From: a virus
Virus record (IMG/VR): IMGVR_UViG_3300033153_009841
Location: 1 to 43,790 of that record
Length of the DNA stretch: 43,790 nt
Direction: 5' to 3' (one strand)
In this document: piece by piece, positions 37,952 to 43,790 of the stretch
Layout: each line of letters starts with the position of its first letter
Position numbering within the stretch: position 1 is the stretch's first letter
Program-made: the position numbers and the translations under genes
The notes under the pieces: model-generated
What the model saw: only the letters and a program-made list of their open reading frames with translations
Told to the model about the DNA's origin: nothing
Database searches by the model: none

Positions 37952-38577
37952 TTCCGCCCCTCCTGCTGCAACTGCTCATAGACGGCCTTCTGCTCGTCTT
38001 CGCCCTCGCACTCCACTATCACGTTGTAATGCTCGGGCGCCGGCTCTTCCGCCGCCCCTCCCTTTTCTTTCTGGCTCTGCGTCTCTGCGTCTCCGCGCGA
38101 GTCTCCCTCCCCCGCCGGCTCCTCGACGGCCAGCGCCAACTCGGCCAACTGCAGGGCCGCGGCCAGGTCGGGCGTGCCCGCCTCCAGCTCCGCGATCTGC
38201 ACCGCCAGAATATCGAGATCCCAGCCGGCCAGCTCGGCCGTGCGGTTGTCCGCGAGCGAGAAGCCCCGCTGGGCGGCCTCGTCCTGCTCGACCCAGACCA
38301 CGGCCAGGTGCTTCCAGCCGAGTCCTCGGGCCGCGGCCAGCGTCCCGTTGCCGGCCACCACCTGCGAGTTGCGGCGGTTGACCACGATCGGTTTGAGCTG
38401 ACCAAACTCGCCCAGGCTGGCGGCGGTCGCCGCGATGTTCGGCTCGTCGTGGGTCCGCGCGTTTTGCGGGTCGGCCGTCAATTCCTCGATAGACACGGCC
38501 AGCGGCCGCAGATCCGCGGCGATATGCCCCAGCTCCCCAGCCGGCTTCTTCTTCGCGGCCCGCTTTTTGGTAGTCAT
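37930..38577 (-). CDS. ParB/sulfiredoxin-fold nuclease-like protein
   Basis: A 215-residue protein with GGAGTATT before the ATG. The ParB core (about 26-135) has ELTADPQNARTHDEPNIAA, SLGEFGQLKPIVVNRR and VVAGNGTLAAARGLG, the ParB/Srx signature. Residues near 163-172 (SRGDAETQSQ) are encoded by a CTCTGCG repeat tract in frame. ParB-like proteins in phages are associated with DNA modification and with replication control. The following ABC-GNAT gene overlaps its end. Confidence 0.8.
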   Translation of the reverse strand: MTTKKRAAKKKPAGELGHIAADLRPLAVSIEELTADPQNARTHDEPNIAATAASLGEFGQLKPIVVNRRNSQVVAGNGTLAAARGLGWKHLAVVWVEQDEAAQRGFSLADNRTAELAGWDLDILAVQIAELEAGTPDLAAALQLAELALAVEEPAGEGDSRGDAETQSQKEKGGAAEEPAPEHYNVIVECEGEDEQKAVYEQLQQEGRKCRLLTL

Positions 38578-38607
38578 AATACTCCGGGGTAGAACTCGCT
38601 CATTCGA

Positions 38608-38910
38608 TTATCTCCGTGTTCTCTCAGGCGGTTGAAATCTTCCATTTGCGCGTGCACAGAATGCGCACCCGCGGATAAAAGGCTCCGAGATGGAGGCCAC
38701 GGATGGATCGCGGAAGAGTATCGTGCGCGACCATGCCACCCAGGCCGCCGGATTCCACCATCGGATGCGGTAATACCGTCTACCACCGCGGCGGCCCGGT
38801 AGCAGTTCCAGTTCCAGCGTTACGGCATCGCACAAGAGGGCCTCAATCAGCTCCTCCACGGCCCTGTGCAGTTTGTGGACTCTCCGCAACACAAACCCCG
38901 GCCTTTTCAT
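38608..38910 (-). CDS. Small hypothetical protein
   Basis: A 100-residue protein with GGGAGGGAG before the ATG. Basic N-terminus with a helix (RVHKLHRAVEELIEALLCDA). The C-terminal half is aromatic and basic and contains CAFCARANGRF. It lies directly upstream of the ParB-like gene. No family recognised. Confidence 0.55.
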   Translation of the reverse strand: MKRPGFVLRRVHKLHRAVEELIEALLCDAVTLELELLPGRRGGRRYYRIRWWNPAAWVAWSRTILFRDPSVASISEPFIRGCAFCARANGRFQPPERTRR

Positions 38911-39164
38911 GTTCTCCCTCCCTCTCTGCGCCCCCGCGTCTCCCTTCCCGCTGGCCTACTGCGTTGAAGTCTGCGCAGCGTCTCCTCGAACGGCAACCCC
39001 AACTCTTCGCACCGAGCCCGAAAGGCAGCCCGCGCATCCTCAATGGCCTTCTGCTCGGCGACCACCTGCTTGCACTCTTCGTCAGTCATCTCCTCGCGCG
39101 TGCTGGTGTCGGCAGTTTCATCGGCACACAAAGATCGGCTAGTAGAGAGCCAATGGCCTTTCAT
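38907..39164 (-). CDS. Small acidic/helical protein with repeat-derived tail
   Basis: An 85-residue protein starting MKGHWLSTSRSLCADE with GGAGGAAG upstream. The middle is a helix (EECKQVVAEQKAIEDARAAF). The C-terminal RPAGRETRGRREGGRT is encoded by the CTCTGCG repeat family and is probably an appended tail. It overlaps the next gene by 4 nt. Confidence 0.55.
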   Translation of the reverse strand: MKGHWLSTSRSLCADETADTSTREEMTDEECKQVVAEQKAIEDARAAFRARCEELGLPFEETLRRLQRSRPAGRETRGRREGGRT

Positions 39165-39221
39165 GCTCTTACTTCCTCCGCGTCCCCGCGTCTCTGCGCG
39201 CGGCCCTCTTCCCTCTCCCGT

Positions 39222-39728
39222 TCATAACTCTACATCCTGCACACTACAGTCAATTTGCTCCAGCAGCCAGAGCACGGCCTGGGCATGATTGCCCACGCGC
39301 TTCCCGTCGAGGGTCCGCTCGCCGGCCAGGTCCAGCCCGGTGAACACCCGCCGCATCGTCGCCCGCTGCCGGGCGTTCCGTAACTGCACGTCGACGTGGC
39401 GCGGGCAAGTCCCCTCCTCGCCCGGCGCGATCGGCGGCCCCTGGGGCACGGAGATGATGGTGACGGGGCGAGGGGGCGAGGGGGTGAGGGGGTGAGGGGC
39501 GCCGTCCACGTCGGCGTCGGCCGCCAGGGGCTCGAACTCGCCTGTGTCGGGATCCCACGTCCCATCGACAAGCTCCCCTTGCCCGTCCGACGCCGGCATC
39601 ACCCGGCCACGGTGCGGTCCGGCGCCGATCTCGTCGCCGGACCGCACCGCCGAATCCGTCGCTGTGCGATCATCCACCGCCGCCGGCGTCGATGCGGGCC
39701 CCGCGCTTTTCTTCTTTCGCTTCGCCAT
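39222..39728 (-). CDS. Lys-rich N-terminus protein with in-frame repeat
   Basis: A 168-residue protein starting MAKRKKKSAGPASTPAAV. Residues 79-89 (HPLTPSPPRPV) come from a GGGTGAG repeat tract (39457-39500) inserted in frame. The C-terminal part is helical and beta-mixed (RATMRRVFTGLDLAGERTLD). The N-terminal 20 codons are duplicated in the 40123-40218 mini-gene. Function unknown. Confidence 0.55.
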   Translation of the reverse strand: MAKRKKKSAGPASTPAAVDDRTATDSAVRSGDEIGAGPHRGRVMPASDGQGELVDGTWDPDTGEFEPLAADADVDGAPHPLTPSPPRPVTIISVPQGPPIAPGEEGTCPRHVDVQLRNARQRATMRRVFTGLDLAGERTLDGKRVGNHAQAVLWLLEQIDCSVQDVEL

Positions 39729-40077
39729 GGTGTTTTCCTCTATGTCCTCGGTGTTCTCCGTGGTAATTCCCTGGCCGCTCGAGCCGATCAATCTCCCGGC
39801 TCAGGATGCCAACCAGTGACAACAACATGTCGCGTTGGGCTGCGACGACTTCAACTTCTTCGTGCTCGTCATCATCCAGAAAGCTGGGCGGAAGCTGCCA
39901 GTTGGGAAGCTGCCACTTGTCTACCACTGCAGCTTGCGCGTTTTCCTCTGTGTCCTCCGTGTCCTCCGTGGTAATTCGCCGCCCGACGATCCAGAGGCCC
40001 TGGCCGACGCCACCCATCGCGACGCAGATCAGCAGCAACACAAACCAGTCCGTGCGACTCAGCCTTTCCTTCTCCAT
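39670..40077 (-). CDS. Single-pass membrane protein with repeat-derived segments
   Basis: A 135-residue protein starting MEKERLSRTDWFVLLLI. A membrane segment (residues about 10-32) is followed by TTEDTEDTEENAQ, from a short tandem repeat (39945-39982), and a helical region. The C-terminal EHRGHRGKHHGEAKEEKRGA comes from a second tract (39732-39765) and runs into the next gene's start. The original C-terminus was probably earlier. Confidence 0.5.
   Translation of the reverse strand: MEKERLSRTDWFVLLLICVAMGGVGQGLWIVGRRITTEDTEDTEENAQAAVVDKWQLPNWQLPPSFLDDDEHEEVEVVAAQRDMLLSLVGILSREIDRLERPGNYHGEHRGHRGKHHGEAKEEKRGARIDAGGGG
39674..39732. repeat. 59-bp perfect direct repeat, copy 1
   Basis: 59 bp identical to 40164-40222. 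It covers the start codon and first 18 codons of the 39222-39728 gene. A recent segmental duplication is implied by perfect identity. Confidence 0.9.
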
Positions 40078-40122
40078 GATCTACTTCCTTTCTTCTCTGC
40101 GTCTCCGCGCCTCGGCGCGCGA

Positions 40123-40218
40123 CTATCTTTCAGTGACACCGCCGTCCGTGTCGCCGACCGCGCCCACCGCCGCCGGCGTCGATGCGGGCCCCGCGCTTTT
40201 CTTCTTTCGCTTCGCCAT
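40123..40218 (-). pseudogene. Truncated duplicate of the 39222-39728 gene start
   Basis: A 31-residue frame starting MAKRKKKSAGPASTPAAV with 59 bp identical to the upstream part of the 39222 gene, then diverging and stopping. It is best read as a duplication remnant; it could also be a short expressed peptide because the same ribosome-site region is duplicated. Confidence 0.6.
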
Positions 40219-40381
40219 GGTGCTCTCCTCTGGATAGTGATCTCAATCCCAATTCCAACATCGCTCTCATCTCCGCCAGCAGGCGCAACCCGATCGCCAG
40301 CGGACTGATTCCGTGCGTTGCGATTTCTCCCTCCGCGTCTCGGCGTCTCTGCGCGCCAACCCTCGCCCTTCGCAGCTCCAT
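40130..40381 (-). CDS. Small basic protein with repeat-derived segment
   Basis: An 83-residue frame starting MELRRARVGAQRRRDA with AGGAAG upstream. The AQRRRDAEGE segment comes from a CTCTGCG repeat tract. GISPLAIGLRLLAEMRAMLE looks like a natural helix. The last part overlaps the mini-gene at 40123-40218. It could be an original gene disturbed by repeat insertions. Confidence 0.4.
   Translation of the reverse strand: MELRRARVGAQRRRDAEGEIATHGISPLAIGLRLLAEMRAMLELGLRSLSRGEHHGEAKEEKRGARIDAGGGGRGRRHGRRCH
40164..40222. repeat. 59-bp perfect direct repeat, copy 2
   Basis: Identical to 39674-39732, 490 bp away. Confidence 0.9.
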
Positions 40382-40391
40382 GACCTGCTTC

Positions 40392-40706
40392 CTATGGGCC
40401 CTGCGTCTCCGGGTTTCCCTCCGGCGCCTCGGCCTCTTCTTCGGCAAGATGATTCTCCTTCTTGAAATAGGTGGCCAGGCTGAGGGTGATCAGTGCCATC
40501 TCGCCGTTAGCCCATGCCTGCCTCAGGCGAGCCATTGCATCACGGACGGCCGGGCCACCGTCGGCTACAAAGCCGGTCTCCATGGCCTCCCACTTCGTGG
40601 ATCGCTTTATGCAGCAGAGAAGCTCGTCAATCAGTTTCAGGTCGCTGCTCCGCTGCTCCTTCAGGCGCTTCACTATGGCGCACGCACCGGCTTCTTGTCG
40701 TACCAT
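40392..40706 (-). CDS. Small helical protein near terminase
   Basis: A 104-residue protein starting MVRQEAGACAIVKRLKEQ, overlapping the end of the previous gene. Mostly helical (LKLIDELLCCIKRSTKWEAM; AMARLRQAWANGEMALIT). The C-terminal EAEAPEGNPETQGP is from a repeat tract. Function unknown. Confidence 0.5.
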   Translation of the reverse strand: MVRQEAGACAIVKRLKEQRSSDLKLIDELLCCIKRSTKWEAMETGFVADGGPAVRDAMARLRQAWANGEMALITLSLATYFKKENHLAEEEAEAPEGNPETQGP

Positions 40707-40897
40707 CGCGTATTCCCGCCCTCGACATATCGGAAAAAGTCGCGCAGCCCGGGCTCGGGGTAGTACGCCAGGCTCCAGAGCCCCCACGCGAGTCGCCACG
40801 TACGCTTCCCGCGCCACGAGCCACTGAACCAGCTTGGCCGCCAGTTGAATCGCTTGCCGTCATGCGGGCGCAGGTCCTGCTCAAACGTAAATACCAT
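40673..40897 (-). CDS. Small Trp-rich protein
   Basis: A 74-residue protein starting MVFTFEQDLRPHDGKRF with AAAGG upstream, 3 nt after the terminase stop. Many Trp and Arg (RPSWFSGSWRGKRTWRLAWG). Coupled to the terminase gene. Function unknown. Confidence 0.6.
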   Translation of the reverse strand: MVFTFEQDLRPHDGKRFNWRPSWFSGSWRGKRTWRLAWGLWSLAYYPEPGLRDFFRYVEGGNTRWYDKKPVRAP

Positions 40898-40899
40898 GC

Positions 40900-42945
40900 T
40901 CACCTTTCCGTGGCCAAGAAAGCCCGCCCATCCGGCATCCGCACCGGCGTAGGCCGCGACCCGGCCGGCGCCGGTGTCCGCGCCCCTTCCGACGTGCCCA
41001 CGATCCGCACGCCCAGCAGGTGCCCGGCGCAGGTGGCCAGGTAGCCGGCGTCGAAATAGTGGTTGGCCCTCGACTGCCGGACCCAGCGGCGGAGCAGGCC
41101 CTTGCCCGGTTTGAACTCCTCTTGGATCTTCTCCGACTCGCCGATCTGTTTTGCGATCGTGGTGTGTTCGTTGGGGTTGGTCGAATGGAAAAAGACCAGT
41201 GCCCCGGGCTGGCCCTCGGGCGTGGCCAGCCGTTCGTGCAGGTTCGACTTCCACTGATCGGAGTTGACCTCCACGCAAAACACGCGATCTTTCGGCAACA
41301 GCGAAATATGAAAACCGTCCCCGAGGTGCTTCACTTCGGCACCGGTCTTCTTGGGCTTCGAGTAGCTCTTGGCGTACTGCTGCCCGGCCCCGCGGCCCAG
41401 GCACGGCCGGAATCGCCGGTCGGTGCCCTGGCGTCGGACCCACTCGAATATGACGGCGGTTTGGTAACCGGCGTCGATCCACACTTGATCGGGGATCCGC
41501 GGCTGGCCTGCGCGGGTCTGCCAGCCGGCCAGCACGATGTTTTCCCGAAATTCATCGAGGGCCACGCAGACCGCCCGCTCCACTCCGAGGTCGTCGGTGA
41601 GGATCTCGAAGTAGCCGTAGTCCACGACGTGCCCCGAGCCGTCCTCTCGCCAGGCGATCGCGATCCAGGCCCCGAATCGCTTGTGGATATCCACGCCCAC
41701 GGTCAGGAACTTCGCGTCCTCGGGCACGAGCCCCTTGGTCTCCCGCCCGACGCGCTTCTTGATCTGCTCGGCCGAGAGCGGCGTCTCGTCCCAGAGTGGC
41801 GGCTTGTACGGCACGGCCCAGTAGAATTGCAGCAGCTCCTTCTTGGCGTTCTCTTCATCTTCCGCCCGGGCGGCCGACCATTCCTTGGCCGCGATCTTGC
41901 CGGTCGACCAGAACAGGTTTTGGAAGGCACTCCAGCGGAACCCGAGCGTATCGGTCTCGGCCGGTTTTCCCATTATCTCCCCGCCGGGTGTCAGCTCCTG
42001 GCCGCGGTGCAGCAGGCGGCCCTGCTGGACCATCCGGTATCGCTGCTCGTCGGTAATCTGCTCGCCGCAGTCGGGGCAATAGAAAGAGGCCTCCCGCGCG
42101 GCCTGGATCTTGGTCTCGGCCTCTTGCCAGCCGTGCAGGTGCTCTCGTTCGGGGGAGACCCATTTCGTGCAGTGCGGACACGGGTGAATGATCCGCGTGG
42201 TGGTCCCGGCCAGGTACTCTTGCCAGATCCGGCCGCCCTCGATCGAGACCGTGCACTCCAGCGAGATCTCCCGCTCGGAGTCGTCATACGACGCGGTCCG
42301 TGCCTCGAGCTGGCTGATCGGGTCGGCCTCACGGCTGGCCGCCCCGGCGGCGTCGAACTTGTCCACCTCGGTGGCCACCATCACGCGGGCCGTGAAGCCC
42401 GACCGCTTTTCATCCTTGCCCCGGCCGGACATGAATTTCAGCTTGGCGCCGTTTCGCAGCGTGACCGATTCCAGCTTGGTTCCGCCGCGGCTCCCGGCTC
42501 CACTGGCCGGCAACAGCCCGGCGTACCGCGTTCGCTCGATCACCGGCCGGATCTCGTCGTTCCACTTGTCGTGTGCCACGTCCATCGTCGGGACGCCGCA
42601 GACGACCGACTCCCGCATCTCGAACAGGTAGTAGCAGACCAGCACCGCAAATCCGTGAAAGGTCTTTCCGCTCTGCACGCAACCCAGGATCGCCCGGCGC
42701 CGCCACGGCCCGCGGTCCAGGCAATCGAACAAGAGGGCCCCGTAGGGCTGGCGGTGAGCCCGCCACTTCCGCCCGGCGAACTTTCCCTCGGGGATCACGA
42801 TCTCCTGCTCGGCGAACTGCCGGATCGTCCGTACGGCCGGAGCCCGGGCCGCGTCGACCAGCCAAGACAGCTCGTCATGCGCCGCTCGCCTTGTCGCGGG
42901 AGACAGGTCGCCGACGCCGCTTCCTCCGATCACCGCCACGGTCAT
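40900..42945 (-). CDS. Terminase large subunit (GpA-type)
   Basis: A 681-residue DNA-packaging motor. Walker A is GCVQSGKT (residues 88-95), with VMVATEVDKFD downstream as the Walker B region. A zinc-ribbon-like insertion follows (CPHCTKWV and CPDCGEQ). The nuclease domain begins near FLTVGVDIHKRF. It belongs to the lambda-GpA family. The start at 42945 (MTVAVIGGSG) with GAGG at about 6 nt is preferred over a 19-codon longer start; it overlaps the small-subunit end by about 70 nt. Confidence 0.93.
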   Translation of the reverse strand: MTVAVIGGSGVGDLSPATRRAAHDELSWLVDAARAPAVRTIRQFAEQEIVIPEGKFAGRKWRAHRQPYGALLFDCLDRGPWRRRAILGCVQSGKTFHGFAVLVCYYLFEMRESVVCGVPTMDVAHDKWNDEIRPVIERTRYAGLLPASGAGSRGGTKLESVTLRNGAKLKFMSGRGKDEKRSGFTARVMVATEVDKFDAAGAASREADPISQLEARTASYDDSEREISLECTVSIEGGRIWQEYLAGTTTRIIHPCPHCTKWVSPEREHLHGWQEAETKIQAAREASFYCPDCGEQITDEQRYRMVQQGRLLHRGQELTPGGEIMGKPAETDTLGFRWSAFQNLFWSTGKIAAKEWSAARAEDEENAKKELLQFYWAVPYKPPLWDETPLSAEQIKKRVGRETKGLVPEDAKFLTVGVDIHKRFGAWIAIAWREDGSGHVVDYGYFEILTDDLGVERAVCVALDEFRENIVLAGWQTRAGQPRIPDQVWIDAGYQTAVIFEWVRRQGTDRRFRPCLGRGAGQQYAKSYSKPKKTGAEVKHLGDGFHISLLPKDRVFCVEVNSDQWKSNLHERLATPEGQPGALVFFHSTNPNEHTTIAKQIGESEKIQEEFKPGKGLLRRWVRQSRANHYFDAGYLATCAGHLLGVRIVGTSEGARTPAPAGSRPTPVRMPDGRAFLATER

Positions 42946-43582
42946 CGCCAGCCTCGCTGCCAGGTGTCTCGCCGAAGGCGCGGTCGATCTCACGCTGCAC
43001 ATCGTCCAGGGCCTCCGTCATCACGTCGCCGGCCTCCGGGCCGAACTGCCGCCGGAGAATCTCTCCCGCCGAGCGGATCACCGCGGCCATTTTCCCGTGG
43101 GCCTGGTGCAGCTCGTCCCGAGGCAACAGCGAGCCCTCTTTCTGAAGTCGCTCCAGCCGTGCCAACTTGGCCCGCTCTTCCCGATAGCGCTCCAGTGCCG
43201 GCGAGGCCACGCCGCCCATCATCGGATCGTCCGAGTCGGGCGCATTCAGTCGCGTGGAGTTCGTGGCCAGAAAATCGTGCAGCCACGAAAGCAGGGCCGC
43301 CAGATCCACGGTCCGCCCGGCGATCGGCATCCCGTAGCGCTTGGCCTGGTCGATCAGCACGCGGGCCGACCGGCCGGACATTTCCCGGTAGTCCTTTTTC
43401 GGGCAGGTGCGGTAGTATCGCCACCGCCGCTGGGCCTCCTGTGCCTTCTCCAGCCGCTTCAGCGCCGCCCGCTCTTGCGAGCTGGGCACCTGGCCGGCCT
43501 GCACCTTGCGTAGGGCCGCGGCGGCAAGCTGCCGTTCGATCCGCTCCGACGCCGACTCCGCCGCCGCGTTGCGTTTTCCCAT
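42875..43582 (-). CDS. Terminase small subunit candidate
   Basis: A 235-residue, charged, helix-rich protein immediately upstream of the large subunit. The N-terminal helices (IERQLAAAALRKVQAGQVPS) and a basic central part (RRWRYYRTCPKKDYREMSG) followed by acidic and basic tail (RGGDRRKRRRRPVSRDKASG) suit a DNA-recognising small terminase. No ribosome site is strong. Identification rests on position and general features. Confidence 0.6.
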   Translation of the reverse strand: MGKRNAAAESASERIERQLAAAALRKVQAGQVPSSQERAALKRLEKAQEAQRRWRYYRTCPKKDYREMSGRSARVLIDQAKRYGMPIAGRTVDLAALLSWLHDFLATNSTRLNAPDSDDPMMGGVASPALERYREERAKLARLERLQKEGSLLPRDELHQAHGKMAAVIRSAGEILRRQFGPEAGDVMTEALDDVQREIDRAFGETPGSEAGDDRGGDRRKRRRRPVSRDKASGA

Positions 43583-43790
43583 GGTGCATAGGTCACAGTC
43601 TCTCTGCCGACGTAGTCGCACGCAACCCCGCGGCCGCGTCACAGCTCATGCCGGAGCTGAATCACGGCGTCGGTAGCCATCGGGTCACAGCCCCGCAGCC
43701 AAGCGAATCACGGCGTCCCAGTCCAGCGGCATCGCCGTACAAGAGTGAGTGAGTCCAAAAAACGCCCTTCCCGCAAAAACACCCCACCCG
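43583..43790. other. Right end: possible packaging-site region
   Basis: No gene of normal size. It has two copies of GAATCACGGCGTC (43659-43671 and 43705-43717) with tiny minus-strand frames MPLDWDAVIRLAAGL and MATDAVIQLRHEL spanning them. In lambda-like phages the cos/pac region lies just upstream of the small terminase, so these repeats are candidates for terminase recognition. If circular, this region joins the start of the window next to the holin-like gene. Confidence 0.4.

Noticed and set aside
41020-43752. Very long plus-strand open frame (910 codons) opposite the terminase genes
   Set aside because: It mirrors two well-supported minus-strand terminase genes; long antisense frames are expected in high-GC DNA and its composition (Arg/Pro/Leu-rich) is not protein-like.

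Overview
The window reads as an essentially complete temperate siphovirus-like genome of about 43.8 kb, not as bacterial chromosome. Almost every gene lies on the minus strand, packed head to tail with many 4-nt start/stop overlaps. GC is high, about 65 percent by eye. The small-protein complement, the secreted protease with a collagen-like tail and the dispersed heptamer repeats suggest a Planctomycetota or similar high-GC host, but that is inference without a database search. No housekeeping gene is visible.

Layout, read in the direction of transcription (right to left). (1) A tyrosine integrase (9.3-10.4 kb) is followed by two tandem intrinsic terminators. (2) An early operon (8.9 to 0.06 kb) holds winged-helix and coiled-coil small proteins, a DUF2303-like protein, a RimI-like acetyltransferase, two zinc ribbons, a RAMP-like protein, a 640-bp phased hexamer array, an HTH/zinc-ribbon regulator, a secreted trypsin-like protease and a holin-like membrane protein. 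(3) If the contig is circular, the next genes are at the right end: terminase small and large subunits (43.6-40.9 kb). (4) A cargo region (40.9-32.8 kb) lies between terminase and the head genes. It carries ParB-like, ABC-ATPase/acetyltransferase/winged-helix, ASCH-like and radical-SAM proteins, which together look like a DNA-modification or anti-defence cassette. (5) Head genes (32.5-24.9 kb): portal, S49 protease with nested scaffold, decoration, major capsid and connectors. (6) Tail genes (24.9-12.8 kb): tail tube, tail chaperone with an A9 slippery site, a lower-GC island with a beta-propeller and a TIM-barrel-like protein, tape measure, baseplate hub, collar fibre and a glycosyltransferase-like protein.

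Between the tail module and the integrase lie the only plus-strand genes, three small ones. Beside them are a tandem pair of strongly base-paired elements with compensatory changes (11849-12056) and a 3'-tmRNA-like fragment (about 12147-12178, minus) that is a good candidate for the attachment site. Phage genes flank this site on both sides, so it behaves like attP of a circular or unintegrated genome.

The most unusual features are the covarying tandem hairpins, the phased hexamer array, the modification cassette, the RAMP-like protein, the protease beside the holin with no recognisable endolysin, and at least seven families of dispersed short tandem repeats, some inserted in frame into coding sequences.
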